A stretch of 64,000 bases of DNA from Bacillota bacterium (GCA_017577895.1 PKQY01000001.1:44648-108647); one strand, 5' to 3'. Positions 50,676-58,790 are shown, counted from the first letter of the stretch. Numbers and translations are program-made. The notes: a model not told the origin generated them from the sequence alone.

Positions 50676-52019
50676 GTGGCGTTCGAAGGTTTGGCCGAAC
50701 GATTGCAGGCGGCGTTCAAAAAATTGCGCGGCAAAGGCGTCGTTACCGAAAGTGATGTCAATGAAGCGATGCGGGAAGTGCGGCTCGCATTGCTGGAAGC
50801 GGACGTCAACTTCAAAGTCGTCAAAGATTTCGTCGCCAAGGTGAAAGAACGGGCTTTGGGCCAGGAAGTGCTGAAAAGCCTCACCCCTGGTCAACAGGTC
50901 ATTAAAGTTGTCCACGACGAACTGACGGCGTTGATGGGCAGTCAGGTCGCCAAAATTCAGCTGGCCGAACGGGGACCTACCGTCATCATGATGGTCGGTC
51001 TGCAAGGGGCCGGTAAGACGACGACGGCGGGGAAGCTGGCCAAATATTTGGCCAAACAAAACCGTCGGCCGCTTTTGGTGGCCGCCGACATCTACCGTCC
51101 CGCAGCCATTCGCCAGCTGCAAGTGTTGGGCGAACAATTGGGGTTGCCGGTGTACACGCTGGGACAGCAGGCCGATCCGGTCCACATCGCCAAAGGGGCG
51201 TTGGCCCACGCCAAAGATACGGATCGGGATGTCGTCATCATCGACACGGCGGGCCGCTTGCATGTGGACGAGGCGTTGATGGCCGAGCTGGCGGCCATGA
51301 AGGAAGCGGTCCAGCCTCACGAAATTTTGTTGGTCGTCGATGCCATGACCGGACAAGATGCGGTCAATGTGGCGGAAACGTTCCACCGGCAACTGTCGCT
51401 GACCGGCGTCATTTTGACCAAATTGGACGGCGACACCCGGGGCGGGGCCGCCTTGTCGGTCAAGGCGGTGACCGGCTGTCCCATCAAGTTTGTCGGAATG
51501 GGCGAGCGGTTGGATGCCTTGGAGCCGTTCCACCCGGATCGGATGGCTTCCCGCATTTTGGGCATGGGCGACGTGCTGACGCTGATCGAAAAAGCCCAAC
51601 AGGCGGTGGATGCGGAAAAGGCAGCGGAACTGGAGAAAAAGCTGCGCAAGGCCGAATTTACGTTGGAAGATTTTTTGGAGCAGTTGCAGCAGATTAAATC
51701 CATGGGTCCGCTGGACGAATTGTTGCGCATGCTGCCTGGATTCGACCGAATCAAAGGGGCACAATCGCTGACCATCGACGAGAAACAGCTGAAACGGGTG
51801 GAAGCCATCATCCAGTCCATGACGCCGGAAGAACGGCGCAACCCGCAAATTTTGAATGCCAGCCGGCGGCGGCGCATTGCCGCTGGATCAGGCAACAGCA
51901 TTCAAGACGTCAACCGGCTGTTGAAACAGTTTGAAGACATGAAAAAAATGATGAAACACATGGGCCAGCTCGGCAAAAAACGAAAGAAAAAAGGGCTGTT
52001 CAAAGGATTTCCCTTTTGA
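50676..52019 (+). CDS. ffh: Signal recognition particle protein Ffh (SRP54)
   Basis: GTPase that binds signal peptides on ribosomes with the 4.5S/6S RNA. The 447-residue protein has an N domain (1-85), a G domain with P-loop GLQGAGKTTT (108-117), DTAGRLHVD, TKLDGDTRGGAAL, and a methionine-containing M domain from about residue 300 (SMGPLDELLRMLPG, MTPEERRNP, SGNSIQDVNRLLKQF). GTG is the start, following AAGGAGGCGG. Translated from the same run as ylxM. Confidence 0.97.
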   Translation: MAFEGLAERLQAAFKKLRGKGVVTESDVNEAMREVRLALLEADVNFKVVKDFVAKVKERALGQEVLKSLTPGQQVIKVVHDELTALMGSQVAKIQLAERGPTVIMMVGLQGAGKTTTAGKLAKYLAKQNRRPLLVAADIYRPAAIRQLQVLGEQLGLPVYTLGQQADPVHIAKGALAHAKDTDRDVVIIDTAGRLHVDEALMAELAAMKEAVQPHEILLVVDAMTGQDAVNVAETFHRQLSLTGVILTKLDGDTRGGAALSVKAVTGCPIKFVGMGERLDALEPFHPDRMASRILGMGDVLTLIEKAQQAVDAEKAAELEKKLRKAEFTLEDFLEQLQQIKSMGPLDELLRMLPGFDRIKGAQSLTIDEKQLKRVEAIIQSMTPEERRNPQILNASRRRRIAAGSGNSIQDVNRLLKQFEDMKKMMKHMGQLGKKRKKKGLFKGFPF

Positions 52020-52040
52020 CGGTCATCAAGCGGCCGTCAA
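52016..52040 (+). other. Hairpin between ffh and rpsP
   Basis: TTGACGG (52016-52022) and CCGTCAA (52034-52040) form a perfect 7-bp stem that includes the ffh stop and ends 13 bp before the rpsP ribosome site. No T run follows, so it is more likely an mRNA processing or stability element than a terminator. Confidence 0.4.
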
Positions 52041-52066
52041 CAAACCTTGGTAAGGAGGTGAAAAGG

Positions 52067-52342
52067 ATGGCAGTGCGCATTCGGCTCAAACGGATGGGGG
52101 CCAAAAAACGGCCGTTTTATCGGGTCGTCGTTGCCGATTCCCGTTCGCCGCGGGATGGCCGTTTTATTGAAGAAATCGGTTATTATGATCCGTTGCGCGA
52201 ACCGGCAGAAATCAAAATCGACGTCGAAAAAGCGTTGAAATGGCTGCAAAACGGCGCCCAGCCGTCGGATACGGCCCGCAGCCTGTTGAGCAAAGCCGGC
52301 GTCATGCAAAAGTTCCACGAAGCCAAGTACAAAAAAGCGTAA
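52067..52342 (+). CDS. rpsP: 30S ribosomal protein S16
   Basis: Small-subunit assembly protein of 91 residues. MAVRIRLKRMGAKKRPFYRVVVADSR and DGRFIEEIGYYDP are typical S16 sequences, with a C-terminal ALKWLQNGAQPSDT helix. TAAGGAGGTG is an ideal ribosome site before ATG 52067; an in-frame extension to 52016 overlaps ffh. Starts the rpsP-khpA-rimM-trmD-rplS run. Confidence 0.97.
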   Translation: MAVRIRLKRMGAKKRPFYRVVVADSRSPRDGRFIEEIGYYDPLREPAEIKIDVEKALKWLQNGAQPSDTARSLLSKAGVMQKFHEAKYKKA

Positions 52343-52368
52343 GTCCTCGTCGGTGAGGAGGAATCGTC

Positions 52369-52641
52369 GTGACTCCGACGAAGGTGGAAAACGCCGTTGA
52401 ATTGACGAAAGTGTTGGTGAAAGCGCTGGTGGCACACCCGGAAGAGGTGCACGTGCAACCTCAAGCGCAAGAGAAGGAGATCCGCTTTCGCCTCCAGGTC
52501 CATCCGGATGACGTCCGACATGTGATTGGCCGGCAAGGTCGGACCATTCAAGCCATCCGCACAGTGGTGGCTGCGGCGGCCCCGCCAGGTCAGCGCCTCT
52601 TTTTCGAGATCGGCAACATGGACCCGCGTGGGGTCGAGTAG
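52369..52641 (+). CDS. khpA: KH-domain RNA-binding protein KhpA
   Basis: Small RNA chaperone of 90 residues with a single KH fold; the GxxG loop is VIGRQGRTIQAIR. In pneumococci and others KhpA acts with KhpB (EloR/Jag) in cell elongation control. GTG 52369 is the start, 5 nt after GAGGAGGAA. B. subtilis has ylqD between this gene and rimM; here rimM follows after 11 bp. Confidence 0.93.
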   Translation: MTPTKVENAVELTKVLVKALVAHPEEVHVQPQAQEKEIRFRLQVHPDDVRHVIGRQGRTIQAIRTVVAAAAPPGQRLFFEIGNMDPRGVE

Positions 52642-52652
52642 GTGAGCAAGGC

Positions 52653-53180
52653 ATGGAACATATCCGTGTTGCACAAATCGTCAATACCCACGGCGTGCGG
52701 GGCGAGGTACGGGTGCGGCCGTTGACCGACTTTCCCGATGTCCGTTTTGCGCCGGGAAAGCAGTTGTTGCTCAAACCCACGACCAAACCGGGCGGTCAAG
52801 TTCGGACGGTGGTCGTGGAGCGTTCCCGTCCGCACAAACAGTGGTGGCTGTTGAAGTTTGCCGATTTCGATTCGCTGAACGCCGTGGAGCCGTTCAAAGG
52901 GTCCGAGTTGTGGGCGCCGGCCGATGAGGCATTGCCGTTGGCGGAAGGGGAATATTTGTTTCGGGACATTATCGGCTGCCGGGTGTGGACCACTGATGGA
53001 CGCGACATCGGTGTCGTACAGAACATTCTCCGGCCGGGCGCCAACGACGTCTGGGTGGTCCGTGACGGACAAAAAGAATATCTTATCCCTTACATCGACG
53101 ATGTCGTTCGACGGATTGACGTCACGGCCCGACGCATCGTCATTTACCCCATGCCTGGATTGCTGGAGGATGAAGAATGA
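52653..53180 (+). CDS. rimM: Ribosome maturation factor RimM
   Basis: 16S rRNA processing factor acting on the 30S head with S19. The 175-residue protein has an N-terminal barrel starting VAQIVNTHGVRGEVRV and a C-terminal PRC-barrel with DIIGCRVWT, GANDVWVV and LIPYIDDVVRRID. A GTAGGTGAG site precedes ATG. The stop overlaps the trmD start, a conserved pairing. Confidence 0.95.
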   Translation: MEHIRVAQIVNTHGVRGEVRVRPLTDFPDVRFAPGKQLLLKPTTKPGGQVRTVVVERSRPHKQWWLLKFADFDSLNAVEPFKGSELWAPADEALPLAEGEYLFRDIIGCRVWTTDGRDIGVVQNILRPGANDVWVVRDGQKEYLIPYIDDVVRRIDVTARRIVIYPMPGLLEDEE

Positions 53181-53965
53181 GAATCGACGTGCTGACCTTG
53201 TTCCCGGAGATGTTTACGGGGTTTTTGCAGGCCAGCATTTTGGGCAAAGCAATCCAGCGGGGCTTGGTGGATATCCGTCTCGTCAATTTCCGGGAGTTTT
53301 CCCAAAACAAGCACGGCACCGTCGACGACACGCCGTACGGCGGCGGGCAAGGCATGGTGTTAAAGGTCGAACCGATTTATTATGCCTTGTCTCATCTGTT
53401 GGGGTTTCCGCCCGATCGGCGTTCGGTCCGGCAGTTGTTGCCGTCCACCCGGGTGATTTTGTTGTGCCCGCAAGGGGAAACGTATACGCAAGCGAAAGCG
53501 GAAGAACTGGCCGCCGCTGACCGTTTGATCCTCATTTGCGGCCATTACGAAGGGTATGATGAGCGCATTCGCCAACACTTGATCACCGACGAGATTTCTT
53601 TGGGCGATTTTATTCTCACCGGCGGCGAAATTCCGGCCATGGCGCTGATTGACAGCGTCGTGCGGCTTTGCCCCGGCGTCGTCGGCAACCCGGCGTCCTT
53701 GAAGGAAGAGTCGTACGTGTCCGGTTTGCTGGAATATCCCCATTACACGCGACCGGCCGAGTTTCAGGGATGGCGGGTACCGGAGGTGCTCCTTTCCGGA
53801 CATCATGCCGAAATCGAACGATGGCGCCGAAAGGAGGCTTTGCGCCGCACGCTCCAGCGGCGACCGGACTTATTAGCCCGAGTGGAGCTGTCGCCGACGG
53901 ATCGGGTCTTGCTCGATGAAATCCGCCGGGAAGAACAGGAACGGCCTTCCACGGAAGGGGAATGA
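53177..53965 (+). CDS. trmD: tRNA (guanine-37-N1)-methyltransferase
   Basis: Knotted SPOUT enzyme that makes m1G37 and prevents frameshifting. The 262-residue protein shows MRIDVLTLFPEMF, DDTPYGGGQGMV, the SAM-binding knot sequences ICGHYEGYDERI and SLGDFILTGGE, and the C-terminal helix region with AEIERWRR. GGAGGATGA lies before the ATG, which overlaps the rimM stop. Followed 14 bp later by rplS. Confidence 0.96.
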   Translation: MRIDVLTLFPEMFTGFLQASILGKAIQRGLVDIRLVNFREFSQNKHGTVDDTPYGGGQGMVLKVEPIYYALSHLLGFPPDRRSVRQLLPSTRVILLCPQGETYTQAKAEELAAADRLILICGHYEGYDERIRQHLITDEISLGDFILTGGEIPAMALIDSVVRLCPGVVGNPASLKEESYVSGLLEYPHYTRPAEFQGWRVPEVLLSGHHAEIERWRRKEALRRTLQRRPDLLARVELSPTDRVLLDEIRREEQERPSTEGE

Positions 53966-53979
53966 AAGGAGGGAAACCG

Positions 53980-54324
53980 ATGGATATCATTCGCGAAGTC
54001 ACGAAAGATCAGCTGCGCACCGATCACCCCGATTTCCGTCCCGGAGACACGCTGCGGGTGCACGTGAAAGTGCTGGAAGGACAGCGGGAACGGATTCAGG
54101 TGTTTGAAGGTGTCGTCATTAAAAAGCGGGGCAGCGGCATCAGTCAGACGTTTACGGTGCGGAAAGTGTCCAACGGCGTCGGCGTTGAACGGACATTCCC
54201 GCTGCATTCTCCGAAGATTGACAAGATCGAAGTGGTGCGCCGAGGGAAGGTGCGCCGGGCCAAACTGTACTATTTGCGAAACTTGCGCGGGAAAGCGGCC
54301 CGTATCAAAGATGTTCACAAATAA
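53980..54324 (+). CDS. rplS: 50S ribosomal protein L19
   Basis: Large-subunit protein at the subunit interface, 114 residues. Typical sequences are RPGDTLRVHVKV, RIQVFEGVVIKKRGSG, TFTVRKVSNGVGVERTFPLHSP and RRAKLYYLRNLRGKAARIK. ATG 53980 follows AAAGGAGGG; the upstream in-frame ATG 53962 includes that site in the coding region. Last gene of the rpsP run; a strong terminator follows. Confidence 0.97.
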   Translation: MDIIREVTKDQLRTDHPDFRPGDTLRVHVKVLEGQRERIQVFEGVVIKKRGSGISQTFTVRKVSNGVGVERTFPLHSPKIDKIEVVRRGKVRRAKLYYLRNLRGKAARIKDVHK

Positions 54325-54345
54325 TCGACAGCAAGAGTTACCCGA

Positions 54346-54371
54346 GGGCTTGCCAGGCAAGCCCTTTTTTT
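54346..54371 (+). terminator. Rho-independent terminator of the rpsP-rplS operon
   Basis: Perfect 7-bp stem GGGCTTG (54346-54352) with CAAGCCC (54358-54364), loop CCAGG, then seven T. Confidence 0.9.
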
Positions 54372-54404
54372 GTCCGGATGTACACTTTCTGTCCCGCCAA
54401 AAAT

Positions 54405-54433
54405 TTGCCGTCCATTCCTTTTTCTTGTATGAT
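54405..54433 (+). promoter_or_regulatory. Candidate sigma-A promoter of lepB
   Basis: TTGCCG (54405-54410), 17-nt spacer, TATGAT (54428-54433), about 30 bp before lepB and just after the rplS terminator. Confidence 0.55.
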
Positions 54434-54462
54434 TGAATGGAATCGAATGGGGAGGAACATGC

Positions 54463-55080
54463 ATGGACGAACGGAAAGTGGGCGAGGGTCATGACAACCG
54501 TCCGGTGGAAATGGCGGGAGAACCGGCTTTGGTCACCGAACGACATCGCCTTTGGCGGGAGTCAAAGGAATGGCTTCAAGCGTTTTTGTTGGCCATTGTC
54601 TTGTTTTTTCTCATCCGCACCTTTTTGTTCGCGCCGCTCATTGTCGACGGGGAGTCCATGGCCCCGACGTTGCACAGCGGTGAACGGCTGATTGTCACAA
54701 AATTTGTATATTTGTGGGGCGAACCGCAACGGGGAGATATTGTCGTTTTTCACGCCACCCAAAATCGGGACTATATCAAGCGCGTCATCGGATTGCCGGG
54801 TGAAACCGTGGAAGTGCGGGACGACCGTCTGTATATTGATGGAAAGGAAGTTCCGGAACCGTATTTGGACGAATATCGGCGCAAAACCCAGGAAGCGGGC
54901 CTGAAGTTGACCGAAGATTTCGGGCCGACAAAAGTGCCGGAAGGGGCGTATTTCGTGTTGGGAGACAACCGTCGCAACAGTCTCGACAGCCGGATGATCG
55001 GGGTGATTCCAAAAGAACAAATTGTAGGCCGGGCCGATCTGGTGTTTTGGCCGTTGTCTTCCTTTCGCTGGTTGAACTAA
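54463..55080 (+). CDS. lepB: Type I signal peptidase
   Basis: Membrane-bound serine-lysine protease that removes signal peptides on the outer face. The 205-residue protein has a cytosolic, charged N-terminus, one membrane helix (about 38-58, FLLAIVLFFLIRTFLF), nucleophile Ser65 in GESMAPTL, general base Lys106 in YIKRVIGLPGE and box E GDNRRNSLDSR. Of the several Bacillus Sip enzymes it cannot be matched to one. GGGGAGG lies 7 nt before ATG 54463. Confidence 0.95.
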   Translation: MDERKVGEGHDNRPVEMAGEPALVTERHRLWRESKEWLQAFLLAIVLFFLIRTFLFAPLIVDGESMAPTLHSGERLIVTKFVYLWGEPQRGDIVVFHATQNRDYIKRVIGLPGETVEVRDDRLYIDGKEVPEPYLDEYRRKTQEAGLKLTEDFGPTKVPEGAYFVLGDNRRNSLDSRMIGVIPKEQIVGRADLVFWPLSSFRWLN

Positions 55081-55116
55081 GGAATGACGGACCGTTCAAA
55101 CTTAGGAGTGGTGCCA

Positions 55117-56007
55117 ATGGTGCAGTGGTATCCCGGCCACATGGCCAAGGCCACGCGGCTCATTCGGGAACGGCTAAAACAAGTGGATGTGGTGTTTGAA
55201 CTGTTGGATGCCCGGATACCGTCATCGAGCCGCAATCCGCAGATCGACGCCATCATCGGCCCAAAGCCCCGGCTCGTCATATTCAATAAAGCCGACTTGG
55301 CGGATCCGGAAGCAACAAAAGCGTGGATGGCATGGTTTGCCCAGGCTAAACAGCCGGTGTTGCCATTGGATGCCGTCAGTGGAGCCGGCGTGGCCAAAAT
55401 TGTCCCCCAATGCGAAGTGCTGTTGAGGGAGAAGCGGCAGGCTTGGCAAAAAAAGGGCGTCAAGCCACCTCCGATTCGCGCCATGATTTTGGGCATTCCC
55501 AATGTGGGCAAGTCGACGCTCATCAACCGTCTGTTGTCCCGCAAGGCGGCCAAGACGGGCAATCGGCCGGGAGTGACCCAGCAACAGCAATGGTTTTCCG
55601 TACAAGGCAAACTGCAGTTATTGGATACGCCAGGCGTCTTGTGGCCGAAGTTTGAAGATGCCGATGTCGGCTACCGGTTGGCGGTAACAGGCGCCATCAA
55701 GGACGAGATTTTAGATGTCACCGAGGTCGCCCTGTATGCCCTCCGTTTGCTTCGGGAACGGTATGCATCCCTGCTTTTCCAACGGTACCGCTTGCCGGAG
55801 GAGGATGCCGAACCGTTGGCGTGGCTGGAAGCCATTGGACGGCAACGGGGATGTTTGATGAGTGGGGGAGCCGTCGATTTCGAGAAGGCGGCCGCCGTAT
55901 TTTTGCACGATTTGCGCACCGGGAAAATTGGCCGCATCACGTTGGAGTGGCCCCCGGCGCATGGGGATGTTCACGAGGGAGAGGAAAAAGTTCATGGGGT
56001 GGTTTGA
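55117..56007 (+). CDS. rbgA: Ribosome biogenesis GTPase RbgA (YlqF)
   Basis: Circularly permuted GTPase needed for late 50S assembly (L16, L27, L36 incorporation in B. subtilis). In 296 residues, G4 (NKAD, 57-60) comes before the P-loop GIPNVGKST (126-134), then the G3 DTPGVLWPK; an N-terminal WYPGHMAKA and a C-terminal helical domain are typical. ATG 55117 lies 6 nt after TAGGAGTG; an upstream in-frame ATG at 55084 is not favoured. The end overlaps the rnhB start by 14 bp. Confidence 0.95.
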   Translation: MVQWYPGHMAKATRLIRERLKQVDVVFELLDARIPSSSRNPQIDAIIGPKPRLVIFNKADLADPEATKAWMAWFAQAKQPVLPLDAVSGAGVAKIVPQCEVLLREKRQAWQKKGVKPPPIRAMILGIPNVGKSTLINRLLSRKAAKTGNRPGVTQQQQWFSVQGKLQLLDTPGVLWPKFEDADVGYRLAVTGAIKDEILDVTEVALYALRLLRERYASLLFQRYRLPEEDAEPLAWLEAIGRQRGCLMSGGAVDFEKAAAVFLHDLRTGKIGRITLEWPPAHGDVHEGEEKVHGVV

Positions 56008-56608
56008 AGAACAATTGTGGGCACAAGGCATCGATTGGATTGCCGGTGTTGATGAAGCCGGCCGTGGAGCGCTGTACGGCGATGTCGTGGCGGCATGCGT
56101 CGTATTACCGCCCCGGGTGACCATTCCCGGCATCGACGATTCCAAAAAGTTGTCGCCCAAGCGGCGGGAAGCGATGTTTGAGGAAATTTGTGCCAAGGCG
56201 GTGGCCATTGGCATCAGTTGTGTCGATGAACGGTTAATCGACCGCATCAACATCCGACAGGCGACGCGGATGGCCATGCGCCAAGCGGTGGAACAGCTTT
56301 CGGTGCGCCCGCAGTATGTGCTCGTCGATGCCGAACAGATCGATGGGCCATGGCCGCAGCAGTCCATCATCCACGGTGACCAACTCAGTCAGGCCATCGC
56401 CGCCGCTTCCATCGTCGCCAAAGTGACCCGGGATCGGCTTTGTCAGCAGTGGGAGGAGCGGGATCCGGGGTACGGGATCGCTCAACATAAAGGGTACGCA
56501 ACAGCGTATCACCGGCAGCAAATCTTGCTGCGGGGACCCAGTCCCCATCACCGCCGCAGTTTTCTCAAAAAAATTTTGCCGGAAATCAGGGAAGTACATC
56601 ATGCTTGA
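55994..56608 (+). CDS. rnhB: Ribonuclease HII
   Basis: Cuts RNA in RNA-DNA hybrids and starts removal of misincorporated ribonucleotides. The 204-residue protein has the first catalytic pair Asp20-Glu21 in GVDEAGRG, LVDAEQIDGP, HGDQLSQAIAAASIVAKVTRD and a C-terminal HHRRSF. Normally conserved positions differ: GRGALYGDV is found where most family members have GRGPLAGPV, and PSPHHRRSF replaces PTPIHRRSF. Catalytic acids are intact, so activity is still expected. GAGGGAGAGG lies before ATG 55994. Confidence 0.92.
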   Translation: MGWFEEQLWAQGIDWIAGVDEAGRGALYGDVVAACVVLPPRVTIPGIDDSKKLSPKRREAMFEEICAKAVAIGISCVDERLIDRINIRQATRMAMRQAVEQLSVRPQYVLVDAEQIDGPWPQQSIIHGDQLSQAIAAASIVAKVTRDRLCQQWEERDPGYGIAQHKGYATAYHRQQILLRGPSPHHRRSFLKKILPEIREVHHA

Positions 56609-57764
56609 CGAATTGTTGACCTGGTTGCTCCATCCAACGCGGCGGTGGCCGGAGTCTGATCGCAGCGTGTCCAAAGGGACGAAGGTGGAGCCAGGGCCGG
56701 CAGAACGGATGGCTTCTTCTACCTTGCGGCTCTTTCCCGGACAAGTGGTCCGGGCGACGATTTTGGAATCGTCCGCCGATTGGGCGCGGGTTCAGGTGGA
56801 GGATCACGTCCTATGGGCGGCCTTGAAAACTTCTTTGCCCGCCGGCCGCAGCGTCTGGCTCGAGGTCGAGCGGCTTTCGCCGCCCGTACATTTTCGTCTG
56901 TTGTCGGAAGCGACGCTTCAGGACGAAGACGGGGCCAGGCTACTACGGGCGCTGAAATTGCCGGTCACCGAAGGGCTTTTGCGGGCGGTCCGGTATATGT
57001 TGGAACAACGACTGCCTTTTGACGCCCGAATGTTGCGACAACTGCATCATTGGCAACGGGGCCAATATTTGAACGAACAGGGCTTGCAGGCGGCGGTCCA
57101 GTTACAACTGCGCGGATTTCCGCTTCGTTTTCCGCTGTTTTACGCCGTTTACCGGGCGCTTTCCGACCCGCGGCAACAGCGGGCGCTGTTGACGAACGCG
57201 CCGGCATTGTCGCCTTTGTTCAAGGCTGAGGCGGCGGATACGTCGGCCTTTCGGCTGGACTGGTGGCGGAAAATCGTGTTGCAGGCCCTTCGTACCGGCG
57301 AAAGGGCAGGAGCGTCCGCGGAAAACCTGACCCCAAACCGGGAAGCCAGTGCCGTCCTATTGGGGCATGCGCTGTTGCAATTTCCCGTGACGCACGGTGA
57401 CGCGTGGGCGTTTTATTCGTTTCCGTTGCCGCCTTGGTTGCCCGTGTACGGTTGGCTGCAATTGGCGGTGCCGAAGGAACGCCGCCACGGCCAGCCGCCG
57501 GCCGGTCACCTGTTGATGCAGCTGCAAATGCCCCGTTTAAAGGAAACCCAGATCCGGCTATATTGGCAAGAGACGCGCTTGTTTTTGACCATTTTTACCA
57601 CGCAGCCGGTTCCGGCAGCGCTTCGTCAGCGGGAGGAGGAACGGTTGCACCAGGCTTTGGAAAAATTAGGGTATTCCGTGCAACAAGTGACCTGGCAACG
57701 GCTGGATGCGGCATCCACCGCCGTTTCCCGCTGGTTTTCGGAAGGGATGGATGTGCGATGTTAA
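56601..57764 (+). CDS. ylqG: Hypothetical protein, YlqG position, FliK-like C-terminus
   Basis: 387-residue protein in the place of B. subtilis ylqG. The N-terminal half has a small beta-rich segment (FPGQVVRATILES, about 45-110) and helical Leu/Arg-rich stretches. The C-terminal ~100 residues (LPVYGWLQLAVPKE, LLMQLQMPRLKETQIRLYW, LFLTIFTTQPVPAALRQREEERL) resemble the Flg_hook domain of flagellar hook-length control proteins. Actual function is unknown. ATG overlaps the rnhB stop by 8 bp, so it is translated from the same message. Family match is from pattern, not a search. Confidence 0.72.
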   Translation: MLDELLTWLLHPTRRWPESDRSVSKGTKVEPGPAERMASSTLRLFPGQVVRATILESSADWARVQVEDHVLWAALKTSLPAGRSVWLEVERLSPPVHFRLLSEATLQDEDGARLLRALKLPVTEGLLRAVRYMLEQRLPFDARMLRQLHHWQRGQYLNEQGLQAAVQLQLRGFPLRFPLFYAVYRALSDPRQQRALLTNAPALSPLFKAEAADTSAFRLDWWRKIVLQALRTGERAGASAENLTPNREASAVLLGHALLQFPVTHGDAWAFYSFPLPPWLPVYGWLQLAVPKERRHGQPPAGHLLMQLQMPRLKETQIRLYWQETRLFLTIFTTQPVPAALRQREEERLHQALEKLGYSVQQVTWQRLDAASTAVSRWFSEGMDVRC

Positions 57765-58033
57765 AACCGCCGAAGAAAGCCGTCGCTCTTCGTTACGAGC
57801 GGGGAAAAGACAGGGCTCCCCGGGTTACGGCCAAAGGTCAAGGCTGGCTGGCCGAACAAATTTTAAAACGGGCGGGCGACAATACGCCTGTCGTGGAAGA
57901 TGCCGCGCTGGTGGAAGTGTTGTATCAGCTGGAGTTGCAACAAGAAATCCCGCCTTATTTGTATCAGGCCGTGGCGGAAATTCTCGCTTTTGTATACCGG
58001 TTGGACAAGGGTGAGGCTGTTGACGACGAATGA
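57758..58033 (+). CDS. ylqH: FlhB-like C-terminal domain protein (YlqH)
   Basis: 91-residue protein matching the cytosolic end of FlhB/type III export switch proteins: AVALRYERGKDRAPRVTAKGQGWLAEQIL, NTPVVEDAALVEVLY and IPPYLYQAVAEILAFVYRL. The usual NPTH autocleavage motif and all membrane helices are absent, so it is the stand-alone form seen in many Bacillales next to ylqG. It can bind export substrates in some species, but a role here is not established. ATG overlaps the ylqG stop. Confidence 0.85.
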   Translation: MLKPPKKAVALRYERGKDRAPRVTAKGQGWLAEQILKRAGDNTPVVEDAALVEVLYQLELQQEIPPYLYQAVAEILAFVYRLDKGEAVDDE

Positions 58034-58385
58034 TGACCGGCAGCGGGCGGGTAAGGCCGGGGAAGCGTTGGCCCGGCGGTATTTGGAAGAAAACGGATAC
58101 GCCATACGGTCGGTCAATTGGCGGGGGCAGCGCGGCGAGCTGGACGTGGTGGCCGAAAAGGGCGGATGGTTGGTGTTCGTCGAAGTCCGGACCAAACGAA
58201 GCCGCTATTACGGTTTTGCCAAGGAAGCGGTGGACGAGCGCAAACGGCGGCAAATGCGGCGGGTGGCAGAAGAGTACATCGTCCGCCAACGGCTGCATGC
58301 GATGCCGGTGCGCTTCGACTGCATTTTCATCGATTGGCAAGGGGACCGGCCGTCACTGGAACATGTGATCGGCGTGTCCGTATAG
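58020..58385 (+). CDS. yraN: YraN family (UPF0102) nuclease-like protein
   Basis: 121-residue protein with a restriction-endonuclease-like core: GKAGEALARRYLEENGY at the start, then INWRGQRGELDVVAEKGGWLVFVEVRTK, which carries the Asp and Glu-x-Arg/Lys residues of the PD-(D/E)xK fold. Function is not settled; members are widespread beside rnhB. The start is TTG 58020, with GGTGAGG a few bases upstream, overlapping the end of ylqH by 14 bp; GTG 58011 is an alternative. Confidence 0.86.
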   Translation: MTTNDDRQRAGKAGEALARRYLEENGYAIRSVNWRGQRGELDVVAEKGGWLVFVEVRTKRSRYYGFAKEAVDERKRRQMRRVAEEYIVRQRLHAMPVRFDCIFIDWQGDRPSLEHVIGVSV

Positions 58386-58464
58386 CGGCTAACGGGCGAA
58401 AAAGGATAGGTCGGGTGCCGGTGACGCATGTTAAGGTAAAAAGGAATAAGGAGGCTGTTGGCCC

Positions 58465-58707
58465 ATGAAACGGTCACCGCGTCAACCGCAGCCCGAAGAG
58501 CATGATCCCCGTCCGGGTGTATCGGAAGATCCGCTGCGCCATTGGACTGTGGATACCGATCCGGCGGTCATGGCCGACGATCGGTGGGTAGATGAAGACA
58601 ATGACTTCGGGCATACGGCGGTGGAAAATAAAGAACTGGAAAAAGGCATTATGCCGGGGGCCCGCTTTATGCATCCGATGCACGACACCAGCTACCGCAA
58701 GGACTGA
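58465..58707 (+). CDS. Small conserved-looking protein, possibly DUF3905
   Basis: Acidic, hydrophilic 80-residue protein with no membrane segment or cysteine. The stretches HWTVDTDPAVMADDRWVD, AVENKELEKGIMPG and FMHPMHDTSY look like the DUF3905 family of Bacillales as I remember it; that match needs a search. TAAGGAGGC lies 11 nt before the ATG, and a strong terminator follows the stop, so it appears to be a real short gene or the end of the yraN transcript. Function unknown. Confidence 0.7.
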   Translation: MKRSPRQPQPEEHDPRPGVSEDPLRHWTVDTDPAVMADDRWVDEDNDFGHTAVENKELEKGIMPGARFMHPMHDTSYRKD

Positions 58708-58717
58708 ACGGATGACG

Positions 58718-58750
58718 CCCGTCGTTGTCCAACGACAACGGCGGGTTTTT
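58718..58750 (+). terminator. Rho-independent terminator before sucC
   Basis: 12-bp stem CCCGTCGTTGTC (58718-58729) with GACAACGGCGGG (58734-58745), one T-G pair, CAAC loop, then TTTTT. It closes the unit that ends with the 80-residue gene. Confidence 0.9.
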
Positions 58751-58761
58751 ATTGAATTTGC

Positions 58762-58790
58762 TTGGCTCTTTCTATCGATTGATCTAAAAT
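58762..58790 (+). promoter_or_regulatory. Candidate sigma-A promoter of sucCD
   Basis: TTGGCT (58762-58767), 17-nt spacer, TAAAAT (58785-58790), about 70 bp before sucC and right after a terminator. No clear operator was seen. Confidence 0.55.
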
